Assembly: GCA_020073645.1 (NCBI GenBank)
Contig: JAIQET010000040.1
Span: forward strand, 1 to 40,104
Reading direction: 5' to 3'
DNA length: 40,104 nucleotides
DNA from: Terriglobia bacterium
Lineage (GTDB): Bacteria; Acidobacteriota; Terriglobia; Terriglobales; Acidobacteriaceae
Part shown: piece after piece, positions 14,565-22,742 of the stretch
Position numbering within the stretch: position 1 is the stretch's first letter
Layout of the letters: each line of letters starts with the position of its first letter
Position numbers and translations under genes: made by a program
The notes under the pieces: model-generated
The model's input: the letters and a program-made list of their open reading frames with translations, nothing else
The model's database searches: none
What the model was told of the DNA's origin: nothing

Positions 14565-15965
14565 CTACAACGAGCGCAGGAAGTTCAAGATGTCCTGCTG
14601 CTGCTGTGGCGTGAGTGCATTGAAGTTGCGGATGACCTGGTTAGCCTCCGAACTGCAATGCTGGGAGTGATCATGGTTAGAACTGTGCTCATTGCCCGAG
14701 GGCTTGCCGCCACAGTCGGTATGATCCTCGATGACCTGCAAGAGGTCGGGGGTACGACCGTCATGTAGGAAAAACAGGCGCTGTCCTACGCCCCAGAGCG
14801 GTGCGGTGCGGAACTGGTCCCCACCCGCCGCCCCTTGGCTGATACCATCCGCCAGATCCGACCCCATATGGTGAACGGCGAAGTCGGAGAACGGCTGGTA
14901 GGTGACCCCGCCCATGCCCGTAAAGATGGAGGGGCCGGTTGTGAGCGAGGGTGAGTGGCACAGCGCACAACCGATCGCGCTGAACAGGGTCGCCCCCTTC
15001 TGTGTAGAGGCCGTCTGCGGCCCCGGCGTGGGTGGCGCTGAGAGACGCATGAAGGCGGCGAACGACACCGTGTCAGCTAGCGGGCTGACGCTCCCTGGAA
15101 TGCCGCTGGCGTCTTCCGGCAGGGGATTGAATACACACCCGAACACCCCAGAACGCTCGTTGGGAAATAGCTCATTGGTTACGCCCTGTTCGACGTTGTA
15201 GGCTTCGCCGGCGAAAACCAGCAGCGACTTGTTCTGACCCTTCCATCCGAAACGGGTGATCGTGCCATCGTTGCCGCTGGTGTTGAATGTGCCGCCAATA
15301 CCCAGGCTGCGCCTCGCATCTCGTGTCGCAGCCAGATTGGCCCGCAATGTTTCATCCGGCGTGTTCTCCACCAAACCCAGACCAAATACCGGGGTGGGGA
15401 TGCGGAAAATCACGTTGTTGAACGCAAGCTGTTGGGCGAAATCCGGCTGGGCGAGGGTGCACCCGGGCGCATCGTCCCGGCCCGCAATGGTGAACAAATC
15501 ATGAACTCCACCATCCGGCGAGCCGTCGCGATTCCTGACAAACCGCGCCTCCCGCACCGGGCCGTCCGGCGTAATGAACGAGGGAACCGTGTTCGAAGCG
15601 TTGTGCAGCTTGGCGAGCGCCACCTGCGGGTTGGGAACAGGATTCTGCGGACTAATCAAGCCGGGGCTGGTTCCTCCGATAAACGGCTGCGCATGGCACA
15701 TCGCGCAGCTGTTCCCGTTGAAGGTGGGCCCCAATCCGGCGTCATCCTCGCCCGCAATGTTCCCCGACACTGACGCCGCTTCCTGGAATCGCAGAATCGC
15801 CTGGTTGAACAAATCCACTTCCGCCGGACTGAGGGTCGGGTACGGCCCTCCAGCTCCCGCAGCACCGCCGCGCGGCCCGGGATCGTGCTGAGCTTGCAGC
15901 ACTCCCGGTGCGAACAGCAACAACGTGCAACACAGAGCTACACCCAGTACTTTTCGAGATTTCAT
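14565..15965 (-). CDS. Di-haem oxidoreductase (DHOR, putative thiol oxidoreductase)
   Basis: The 466-residue protein has a signal peptide (VLGVALCCTLLLFAPGVLQAQ) and two c-type haem sites, CAMCH at 87-91 and CALCH at 333-337, in the arrangement of the COG3488/DHOR family related to di-haem peroxidases. Other family-like stretches are GLGPTFNGNSC, RFGWKGQNKSL and TAPLWGVGQRLFFLHDGR. It works in the periplasm; the substrate is not known. Near the C-terminus a His/Cys-rich insert of about 14 residues (GNEHSSNHDHSQHC) could bind metal. GGAGG seven bases upstream fixes ATG 15965; the longer frame to 16064 is rejected. Confidence 0.87.
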   Translation of the reverse strand: MKSRKVLGVALCCTLLLFAPGVLQAQHDPGPRGGAAGAGGPYPTLSPAEVDLFNQAILRFQEAASVSGNIAGEDDAGLGPTFNGNSCAMCHAQPFIGGTSPGLISPQNPVPNPQVALAKLHNASNTVPSFITPDGPVREARFVRNRDGSPDGGVHDLFTIAGRDDAPGCTLAQPDFAQQLAFNNVIFRIPTPVFGLGLVENTPDETLRANLAATRDARRSLGIGGTFNTSGNDGTITRFGWKGQNKSLLVFAGEAYNVEQGVTNELFPNERSGVFGCVFNPLPEDASGIPGSVSPLADTVSFAAFMRLSAPPTPGPQTASTQKGATLFSAIGCALCHSPSLTTGPSIFTGMGGVTYQPFSDFAVHHMGSDLADGISQGAAGGDQFRTAPLWGVGQRLFFLHDGRTPDLLQVIEDHTDCGGKPSGNEHSSNHDHSQHCSSEANQVIRNFNALTPQQQQDILNFLRSL

Positions 15966-16242
15966 TTCGCAACCTCCATCTGCCGAGCCGAGATACACTC
16001 CGGCGGCAATACGCGATTGGTTCACTGGGAGGAGCGGCGCAGGGTTTATGCGTGCGGGAGCCACGTCAGGCCAAACTGCCGTTTTCAGGTCGCCGCGAGA
16101 TTGGGAGGCACTTTAAGGGCTGGTGGCAATGAACGTCAAGATGTCCCGAAGTACATGCTGCGGATCCGCGGAATGCGGCTACAGGCGCGGCATCCGGACA
16201 GTCACCGTCGGTTACCCGTCCTGGGTGAGTCGCGCGCCATGC

Positions 16243-17922
16243 TCAGTGCCCTGCTGCCGTGCTGTCCCACGTCATTCGTCCGCCCACGAAGGTCTTCACC
16301 ACTTTGACATCGCGGATTTTCGCAGGATCAATTGAGAAAATGTCATCACTCAGCAGCACCATGTCCGCCAGCTTGCCCGGCGTGATCGAACCTTTTTCTT
16401 TCTCCTGAAATTCGGCATACGCCGACCCCAGGGTGTATGCGTCAATCGTTTCCGGGACAGTCAGCTTCTGCTCGGGAAACCAGCCGTTGGGATTTTTGCC
16501 ATCCAGCGTGGCCCGTGTGACTGCGGCATAGACCGTCAGCATGGGATTGAGCGGAGCCACATCCCAATCGGTGCCGAAAGCCAGACGCACACCGTGATCG
16601 AGAAACGTACGGAAGGCGTAGGTGCGGCTGGCGCGATCGTGGCCAATCCGCTTCTCGGCCCAACGGCCGTCGTCGATCGCATGGTAGGGCTGCACCGACG
16701 CAATCACTTTCAGTTGGGCGAAGCGCTCGAAGTCCTTGGCTGCCATGTGCTGCGCGTGCTCGATGCGGAAGCGGCGGTCGGCCTCGCCGTGGGCCTTGGC
16801 GACCTCACTGTACAGATCGAGGATCATCGAAATTCCCTGGTCCCCGATGGCGTGGGTGCAGAGCTGCAACCCGGCGGCGTCGGCCTTCATCATGCGTTCC
16901 CGCATCAGCGAGAGCGGCTGCATTTCATCGGAGAGCAGTCCATGATTGTTCGGCTGATCAGTGAAGGGCTCAAAGAAGTATGCGGTTCCGGAGCCGAGAG
17001 AGCCGTCGGCGTACGCCTTGAGTGCTCCGATCCGCAGGTACGGACCGCCAAAAGCGTGCCGGAGGCCGATTTTCGCCTGGTCGTCCACGCCCATGATGTA
17101 GGGAGCAGCATAGATGCGCGTAGTCAGATCACCACGCTGCAGCAGTTCCGTGTACACCGCGATGTCGTCGTAGTCGGGATTCATGTGCTGCACGCTGGTG
17201 ACCCCGAGCGAGGCAGCATAGGCCAGGGCGCGCTTGACCGCGTGCACGCGTTGCTCGTGGGAAAGGTTCGGAATCACTTTGTCAACCAGGTCCGTAGCGG
17301 CATCCTTGAGAGCCCCGGTAGGATTGCCCTGGGCGTCACGGACGATAACGCCGCCCGGGGGATCGGGAGTTTGCGCCGTCACCCCGGCCAGGCGCAACGC
17401 GACCGAGTTCGCCAGTGCCATGTGACCGTCATAGCGGGAGACGAAGACGGGCGTATCGGGGGTAACCGGATCAATGAGTTCCTTGGTGGGCAGCGTCGCC
17501 GGGTTCCACTTGGTCTCATCCCAGTCTCCGCCCTGAATCCACTCGCCTTTGGGTGTTTTCCTGGCGCGCTCGCCGATGCGGCGGACGAATTCCTCCGCGC
17601 TGGTGGCATCGTTGAGTTGCACCGCATCGAGTTGCAGGCCTCCGCTGACGAAGTGGACATGCGCGTCGTTAAAGCCGGGCAGCAGCAGCTTGCCGCCGGC
17701 ATCGATTACGCGAGTCGTGGAACCATGCCAGGCTTCAACCTCGGTGTTTGTGCCCACCGCGACGATGCGCTCTCCCAGGACAGCCACGGCCTGAGCTGTC
17801 GGATGAGCCTTGTCCACGGTCCAGACCTTGGCGTTGGTAATGATGAGGTCGGCTGCAGGCTTGGACTGGGCTGCGGCGAACATTGGGAGAAGGAAGAAGA
17901 TCCAGGCTATGGAGTTTTTCAT
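16243..17922 (-). CDS. Secreted YtcJ-like amidohydrolase
   Basis: The 559-residue protein has an N-terminal signal peptide ending in AAAQ and the amidohydrolase_3 barrel: [10 protein letters not shown] (H88, H90), [38 protein letters not shown] and [14 protein letters not shown]. The domain order is typical of YtcJ-like metal-dependent hydrolases of periplasm or outer surface in these bacteria. Most members lack a defined substrate; N-acyl or cyclic amide hydrolysis is the usual suggestion. The gene runs in the same direction as the di-haem gene but 277 bases separate them, a spacer in which no gene or convincing signal was seen. Confidence 0.88.
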   Translation of the reverse strand: MKNSIAWIFFLLPMFAAAQSKPAADLIITNAKVWTVDKAHPTAQAVAVLGERIVAVGTNTEVEAWHGSTTRVIDAGGKLLLPGFNDAHVHFVSGGLQLDAVQLNDATSAEEFVRRIGERARKTPKGEWIQGGDWDETKWNPATLPTKELIDPVTPDTPVFVSRYDGHMALANSVALRLAGVTAQTPDPPGGVIVRDAQGNPTGALKDAATDLVDKVIPNLSHEQRVHAVKRALAYAASLGVTSVQHMNPDYDDIAVYTELLQRGDLTTRIYAAPYIMGVDDQAKIGLRHAFGGPYLRIGALKAYADGSLGSGTAYFFEPFTDQPNNHGLLSDEMQPLSLMRERMMKADAAGLQLCTHAIGDQGISMILDLYSEVAKAHGEADRRFRIEHAQHMAAKDFERFAQLKVIASVQPYHAIDDGRWAEKRIGHDRASRTYAFRTFLDHGVRLAFGTDWDVAPLNPMLTVYAAVTRATLDGKNPNGWFPEQKLTVPETIDAYTLGSAYAEFQEKEKGSITPGKLADMVLLSDDIFSIDPAKIRDVKVVKTFVGGRMTWDSTAAGH

Positions 17923-18112
17923 ATGGAAGTTGGTTCGGGTTGGCAGGATAACACCTGGATAGCCCTGCCAATACTACCTACTTACCCCAAAAACAAGTTC
18001 AGCCCACCAGCGGGAACGCCGGTTGCGCCGACAAGAGGCACAGCACAACGATCGCGCAGCGGACGAATCCTGCTTTCATCCATAGCCGTGGGCGTGCGCA
18101 AAACCTTTCATA

Positions 18113-18141
18113 TTGACTCTCGACACGTACTGGGGAATACT
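18113..18141 (+). promoter_or_regulatory. Sigma-70-type promoter for the secreted paralogue pair
   Basis: TTGACT at 18113-18118 and AATACT at 18136-18141 are separated by exactly 17 bases. This is the best -35/-10 pair in the window, about 66 bases before the ATG at 18208, where a GGAGGTGAT ribosome-binding site begins. Confidence 0.6.
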
Positions 18142-18207
18142 GTGCCGCCATCGGTCGCGTCGTGGGTCCCTGTCCCTGGTGAACGAAATCTTGCCGGAGG
18201 TGATCCC

Positions 18208-18963
18208 ATGGGAAAACCTGAATTACCAAGAACCAAGGAGCGCGCCAGCACTCGAATTCGGGTGGCAGAGCCTCTGCCCGGCGATACGGACAAGCGCTTA
18301 CGCGCATACGCCCTAGCGGCGAGTGCTGCGGGAGTAGGATTGCTGGCCCTGGCCCCGCCCGCCTACGCCGAGATCATTTACACCCCGACACATATCAAGC
18401 TGACCAACGGCAGGCTTGTGGTGGATCTCACCAACAGCGGTACCGAGAATTTCCTGCTGACGGACACCACCGAAAGCCACTCCGGCTACGCCTACACCCG
18501 AGAGTTGGAAATCAACGGCAGCTCGAACGCCAGCGTGATCGGCGGCGACCACAAGGGGGTGACCGTGTTACACGCCGGATCAGTCATCGGCTCCAGCCGC
18601 TCGTTCCAGAAAGTAAGCGGCGGCGAGGGACTGCTGGCGGGAGCGTCGGTATCCGGCTACGGCTTCTACAGCCGGGTCTACGGCAACTGGGCGAACGTCA
18701 GGCGCTCTTACATGGGATTAAAGTTCATCATTAACGGGGAAGTTCACTATGGCTGGGCCGAGTTGAGTGTGCTGGATCGGATCGACAAGCACCACGGATT
18801 GAACGTTGGTGCGCTCCTTCTGGGATATGCCTACGAAACCACGCCGAACCTGCCCATCAAAGCTGGTCAGACCAACGGAGGAGAGGCCGGCACCGTTTCT
18901 CCCAATGGCTTCCACCCACGACCCAAGACCTTGGGTGCGCTGGCCAGGGGCGCAGCAAAATGA
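18208..18963 (+). CDS. Secreted paralogue A with extended signal peptide and TLGALARGA tail
   Basis: The 251-residue protein has an unusually long polar/basic leader (about 30 residues with KERASTRIR) before the hydrophobic core AYALAASAAGVGLLALA and a signal-peptidase-like site AYA-E. The mature part opens with IIYTPTHIKLT and has a predicted beta-rich body with GSVIGSSRSF, GNWANVRRSYMGLKF and VHYGWAELSV. It ends in KTLGALARGAAK. I know no function for this family; export is inferred. The start is fixed by GGAGGTGAT ending two to three bases upstream of CCATG. The next gene is a tandem paralogue sharing leader, core motifs and tail. Confidence 0.8.
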   Translation: MGKPELPRTKERASTRIRVAEPLPGDTDKRLRAYALAASAAGVGLLALAPPAYAEIIYTPTHIKLTNGRLVVDLTNSGTENFLLTDTTESHSGYAYTRELEINGSSNASVIGGDHKGVTVLHAGSVIGSSRSFQKVSGGEGLLAGASVSGYGFYSRVYGNWANVRRSYMGLKFIINGEVHYGWAELSVLDRIDKHHGLNVGALLLGYAYETTPNLPIKAGQTNGGEAGTVSPNGFHPRPKTLGALARGAAK

Positions 18964-18997
18964 GCACGGGCGAAGCAAATTTGCAGGAGGTCACCCC

Positions 18998-19798
18998 ATG
19001 GGAACACCGCAGTTGACAAGACCTGCGACGGGACGCCGGACAATCAGCGAACGGGTAACCCAGCCTCTGCCGCATGACGCAGACAAACGTCTGCGTGCGT
19101 ACGCCCTAGCTGCAAGTGCTGCCAGCGTGGGGTTGCTGGCGCTGGCGCAGCCCGCCAATGCCCAGGTGGTCTACACGCCGGCGAACGTCTCGATTACCAG
19201 CGGCGACCTTTTTCTGGATCTCAACTGTGGGCCGAAGGTTCAGTTCTGGCTCGCCAATGATCTCGAGGTCTTCAGCTTTTCCATGTTCCAGGAATTTGCC
19301 GTCAACGGAAGCGCAAATGCCAGTGTGATAGTCGACAAGAACGGGCCGGCTGAATTGCAGACGGGATCGGTGATCGGCTCCAGCCGATCTTTCAAGAATG
19401 TCCATCGCAACGAGCAGGTGCTGGCTCAGGCGTTTTACGGGTCATACTACGGAGTGTTCTCCGGAGTGGACGGGAATTGGGCGAACGGTGAGCAGGCCTA
19501 CCTGGGCTTGAAGTTCGACATCCAGGGGCAAGTTCACTATGGATGGGCTTCGCTGCAGGTTAAGGCATCCGTCGATCACCGCGCAGTGCACGTGAATGCA
19601 ATTCTCCTGGGATACGCCTACGAGAACACTCCCAACCAGCCCATCCAGGCAGGTCAGACCAGCAGTGCCACCCAACCTGGCGCAGAGGTACCCCAAGCCG
19701 GCACCCTTGGGGCTCTGGCACGGGGCGCACCCAGCCTAGGTCGTTGCCCGGACGTCGAACCCCATCTAGCGACACGCCGGTCGAGACGGCCACGATGA
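18998..19798 (+). CDS. Secreted paralogue B, tandem copy of A
   Basis: The 266-residue protein parallels its upstream neighbour from end to end: a long leader, KRLRAYALAASAASVGLLAL and the cleavage-like ANA-Q, VVYTPANVSIT, NGSANASVIVD, GSVIGSSRSFK, GNWANGEQAYLGLKF, VHYGWASLQV, LGYAYENTPNQPIQAGQT and GTLGALARGA. Even the ribosome-binding site and start (GGAGGTCACCCCATG) match the first copy. Its last 23 residues (PSLGRCPDVE then Arg-rich) have no counterpart in copy A and could come from a small frameshift after the conserved tail. The intergenic gap is only 34 bases, so both are probably cotranscribed. Function unknown. Confidence 0.78.
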   Translation: MGTPQLTRPATGRRTISERVTQPLPHDADKRLRAYALAASAASVGLLALAQPANAQVVYTPANVSITSGDLFLDLNCGPKVQFWLANDLEVFSFSMFQEFAVNGSANASVIVDKNGPAELQTGSVIGSSRSFKNVHRNEQVLAQAFYGSYYGVFSGVDGNWANGEQAYLGLKFDIQGQVHYGWASLQVKASVDHRAVHVNAILLGYAYENTPNQPIQAGQTSSATQPGAEVPQAGTLGALARGAPSLGRCPDVEPHLATRRSRRPR

Positions 19799-19879
19799 TG
19801 GCAGCCGGCCCAGGATTTCTCGCTTTGCCCGCATGCGTGAGGGCAGTTTGGTGCTGAGCAATCGGCCACGGATCAGTTC

Positions 19880-21970
19880 ATGGGTGAACCTCTCGCCAAC
19901 AAAGTTCTCCTGATCGGCTGGGACGCCGCCGATTGGAAGGTGATCAATCCTCTGCTCGACCAGGGATTGATGCCCACCCTGGACGACTTCGTCAATCATG
20001 GCGTGATGGGAAATATCGCCACCCTCCGCCCCATCTTGTCGCCCATGTTGTGGAACTCGATTGCCACCGGCAAGCGGGCGCACAAACATGGCATTCACGG
20101 GTTCACAGAACCCGATCCGCAGGGCGCTGGCGTTCGTCCGGTGGCGAGCACCTCCCGCAAAGTCAAAGCGCTCTGGAACATCCTCACCCAGCGCGGATAC
20201 CGCGCGCACGTGCTGGGCTGGTTCGCCGGACATCCCGCCGAGCCGATCAACGGCATTTCCATTTCCGATCTCTATCCTCACGCCACGGCGCCGCTCGGCG
20301 AGGAATGGCCCCTGCCCCCGGGCACGGTTCATCCCGAGAGCATGCGCGAGAGGTTTGCCGGGCTGCGCATGCATCCGGCCGAGGTCACCGAAGCCGCGAT
20401 TCTGCCCTGGATTCCCCGCGCCAAGGAGATTGATCAGGAAAAAGACAAAGGTCTGAATTCGTTTGCCAAGATTCTTTCGGAGAACTGCTCCATTCACAAC
20501 GCCGCCACCTGGATTCTGCAAAACGAGCCCTGGGATTTTCTGGCGGTGTATTACAACGCGATCGACCACTTCTGCCACGGCTTCATGCATTTCCATCCGC
20601 CGCGCATGGAAGGCATTCCAGAGGACAAGTTCGAAATCTACAAAGACGTGGTAAACGGGGCCTACCGCTTTCACGACATGATGCTCCAGACCCTGCTGGA
20701 CCTGGCTGGACCGGACACGACCGTGCTGCTGGTTTCTGACCACGGCTTTCACTCCGACCACCTGCGTCCGAAAGGCATCCCCAGGGAGCCGGCGGGCCCA
20801 GCCGTGCAACACCGGCCGTTTGGGATTTTTTGCATGCGCGGGCCCCAGGTGAAGCAGGACGAACGCATCTACGGCGCCAATCTGCTGGACGTGACTCCGA
20901 CGATCCTGACGCTGTTCGGTCTGCCCGTGGGCGAGGACATGGACGGGCGGGTGCTGGTGCAGGCCTTCGAGCAGCCGCCGGAGATTGCGCGCACCCCCAG
21001 CTGGGAGGATGAGCCGGGCGAGTGCGGAATGCATTCCGCCGATCGCCGAATGGATCCGGCCGCGGCGCAGGCCATGCTGCAACGCCTGGTAGCGCTGGGC
21101 TACATTCAGCCGCCCAGCGAGGATCAGAGCAAAGCCGTCGCCAGCACGATGCGCGAACTGAAGTACAACCTGGCGCGCGACTACCTGGATTCCCGCCGGC
21201 CGCAAAAGGCCTTGCCGCTGCTGGAGGAAGTGGCCCGGGAGAAGCCCGACCAGGCGCGCTTCCATCTGCATCTGGCGCAATGCTTTCTCGCGCTGCGTCG
21301 TAACCAGGAAGCGAAGGAAATTCTGCAGCGTCTCCTGCTGCCAAAAACCGAGACTGCAGAAGCGAGCGCCGCAGCGAGTACTCAGGACGAGGCCGCCGCG
21401 CAAGCGCCTGTGAGCGGCGACGAGGCGTCTCCGCCTCCGTGGGCCGATTTGCTGATGGGCGTGATTCAGTTTGAGGAAAGAGACCTGGAAGCGGCTCTGG
21501 CTTCCCTGCTTCGAGCGGAACGGGCCGACCCGCGCCTGCCCGGTCTTCACCTGCGCATTGGGGAGACTTACTTGCGTCAGGAACGAGTGCAAGACGCAGA
21601 GCGTGCCTTCCGCAAAGCGCTCGACATTGATGGCGATTGCCCGGAAGCCCACCTGGGATTGGCCATGGTCCACCTCAGGCAACACCGCGACGCGGAAGCC
21701 GCCGAGGAGGCTTTGCTGGCGGTCAGCTTGCAGCACTTGCTGCCGCCGGGACACTTCTATTTGGGAGTGGCGCTGGCGCGTCTGGGCCATCTCCAGCGCG
21801 CGGTGCTGGCGTTTGAAACTTGTCTGGCGATGCTGCCGGGGTTGGTGGCCGCGCACCGCTGGCTCGCGACCTTGTACAGCCAGCCCGGCGGTGATTCGGA
21901 GAAAGCCGCCCGGCATCGTTCCCTACACACGGAACTGAGGCGGAAAAAGAGGGCGAACGCCAGGGTGTGA
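19880..21970 (+). CDS. Alkaline-phosphatase-fold phosphodiesterase fused to TPR repeats
   Basis: The 696-residue protein has an N-terminal type I phosphodiesterase/nucleotide pyrophosphatase domain (about 1-370). Metal and catalytic positions are visible in LIGWDAADWK (D15), RPILSPMLWNSIATGKRAHKHGI (a Ser where Thr is usual), YYNAIDHFCHGFM, VSDHGFHSDH and DVTPTILTLFGLPVGEDMDGR. From about 410 to 690 come TPR-like helical repeats, interrupted by an Ala/Glu-rich linker near 490-520. No signal peptide or membrane segment is evident. The TPR tail suggests a scaffold or substrate-recognition role. The substrate is unknown. The ATG at 19880 has only a weak upstream GGA. Confidence 0.85.
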   Translation: MGEPLANKVLLIGWDAADWKVINPLLDQGLMPTLDDFVNHGVMGNIATLRPILSPMLWNSIATGKRAHKHGIHGFTEPDPQGAGVRPVASTSRKVKALWNILTQRGYRAHVLGWFAGHPAEPINGISISDLYPHATAPLGEEWPLPPGTVHPESMRERFAGLRMHPAEVTEAAILPWIPRAKEIDQEKDKGLNSFAKILSENCSIHNAATWILQNEPWDFLAVYYNAIDHFCHGFMHFHPPRMEGIPEDKFEIYKDVVNGAYRFHDMMLQTLLDLAGPDTTVLLVSDHGFHSDHLRPKGIPREPAGPAVQHRPFGIFCMRGPQVKQDERIYGANLLDVTPTILTLFGLPVGEDMDGRVLVQAFEQPPEIARTPSWEDEPGECGMHSADRRMDPAAAQAMLQRLVALGYIQPPSEDQSKAVASTMRELKYNLARDYLDSRRPQKALPLLEEVAREKPDQARFHLHLAQCFLALRRNQEAKEILQRLLLPKTETAEASAAASTQDEAAAQAPVSGDEASPPPWADLLMGVIQFEERDLEAALASLLRAERADPRLPGLHLRIGETYLRQERVQDAERAFRKALDIDGDCPEAHLGLAMVHLRQHRDAEAAEEALLAVSLQHLLPPGHFYLGVALARLGHLQRAVLAFETCLAMLPGLVAAHRWLATLYSQPGGDSEKAARHRSLHTELRRKKRANARV

Positions 21971-22051
21971 GCACGCCAAACGGTCCCCTTTGTGCCGCTG
22001 TTCGCTTCTTCCCGAACCCCACCCCAATTTCCTTTACAGCCGCTGCGTTCT

Positions 22052-22073
22052 ATAGCACCTTTAAAGGTGCTAT
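22052..22073. promoter_or_regulatory. Perfect 22-bp palindrome, probable toxin-antitoxin operator
   Basis: ATAGCACCTTT at 22052-22062 is followed directly by its exact reverse complement AAAGGTGCTAT at 22063-22073. It lies 18 bases upstream of the antitoxin start, where Phd/YefM-type antitoxins bind to repress their own operon. It is the most perfect uninterrupted palindrome seen in the window. Confidence 0.75.
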
Positions 22074-22091
22074 TCCGGGTGCGGAGGAACT

Positions 22092-22382
22092 GTGCTCAAT
22101 ATCACCGAAGATATCCAGGCGTTGACCACGTTTCGGCGCAATTCCGCCAAGGTCATCAGACGTCTCAAAGAAACCGGGCGGCCACTGATCCTCACCGTGA
22201 ATGGAAAAGCGGAAGCCGTGGTGCAGGATGCCGAAGCTTACCAGCGCCTTCTGGACATTGCCGCGGAAGCCGACGCACGCGAAGGCATCCGTCAGGGCCT
22301 TGAAGACGCGCGCAAGGGCCGCACTCGTCCGGCTCGCCAGGTCTTTAACGAAATGCGCGCCCAGCATGACATACCGCGTTGA
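22092..22382 (+). CDS. Type II antitoxin, Phd/YefM family
   Basis: The 96-residue protein has the Phd/YefM fold signature: TTFRRNSAKVIRRLKETGRPLILTVNGKAEAVVQDAEAYQRLLD over residues 11-55, followed by a charged helical tail that should wrap the toxin. The N-terminal part binds DNA as a dimer. The start is GTG at 22092 with GGAGG at 22083-22087, four bases away. It overlaps the toxin gene by 17 bases and is preceded by a 22-bp palindrome. Confidence 0.92.
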   Translation: MLNITEDIQALTTFRRNSAKVIRRLKETGRPLILTVNGKAEAVVQDAEAYQRLLDIAAEADAREGIRQGLEDARKGRTRPARQVFNEMRAQHDIPR

Positions 22383-22650
22383 AGTAGCCGCCCGCGCGAA
22401 TCGCGATCTGCTTCGCCTCTATCAATTCATCCACGCCCAGGATTCGGCGAAGGCCGCGGCGTGGTTTAACGGGATTGAAAATCTTGTCTTGAGCCTGGAC
22501 AAGCACCCCGATCGTGGCTCGGTCACACCGGAAAACAAGAAACTGCGGCACCTGCTCTACCGCATTACTTACCGCGTTGACCAGCGCGCCCGGCGAGTGC
22601 AGGTGCTGCATGTCCGGCATGGCGCCAGGGTGGCCTTCAAGTCCCAATGA
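22366..22650 (+). CDS. Type II toxin, RelE/ParE family
   Basis: The 94-residue protein matches the RelE/ParE plasmid-stabilisation fold: YRVEVAARANRDLLRLYQFI, then AKAAAWFNGIENLVLSLDKHPDRGS, LRHLLYRITYRVD and VQVLHVRHGAR at the C-terminus. RelE-like members cut mRNA on the ribosome and ParE-like members poison gyrase; the sequence alone does not separate these. The start ATG 22366 lies inside the antitoxin gene (17-base overlap), the normal antitoxin-first order. The longer frame from 22201 is only read-through of the antitoxin in another frame. Confidence 0.9.
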   Translation: MTYRVEVAARANRDLLRLYQFIHAQDSAKAAAWFNGIENLVLSLDKHPDRGSVTPENKKLRHLLYRITYRVDQRARRVQVLHVRHGARVAFKSQ

Positions 22651-22742
22651 GATTCTAGCGATTCGACCTTGGGGGCGGGGTAAGCACCGGGTTTTCGCAG
22701 CAATGAGATCCCCCGGGGCCATGCTCAGCGAGACGCACTTTG

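Noticed and set aside
16123..16335. 70-codon Cys-rich frame on the plus strand
   Set aside because: It has no ribosome-binding site, overlaps the end of the amidohydrolase gene and shows no family resemblance.
16594..18207. Long plus-strand frame reading into secreted paralogue A
   Set aside because: It is antisense to the amidohydrolase for most of its length; only the last 251 codons, with their own SD and promoter, are real.
19766..21916. 716-codon open frame on the minus strand
   Set aside because: Shadow of the phosphodiesterase-TPR gene; Arg/Gln/His-rich composition without domains.
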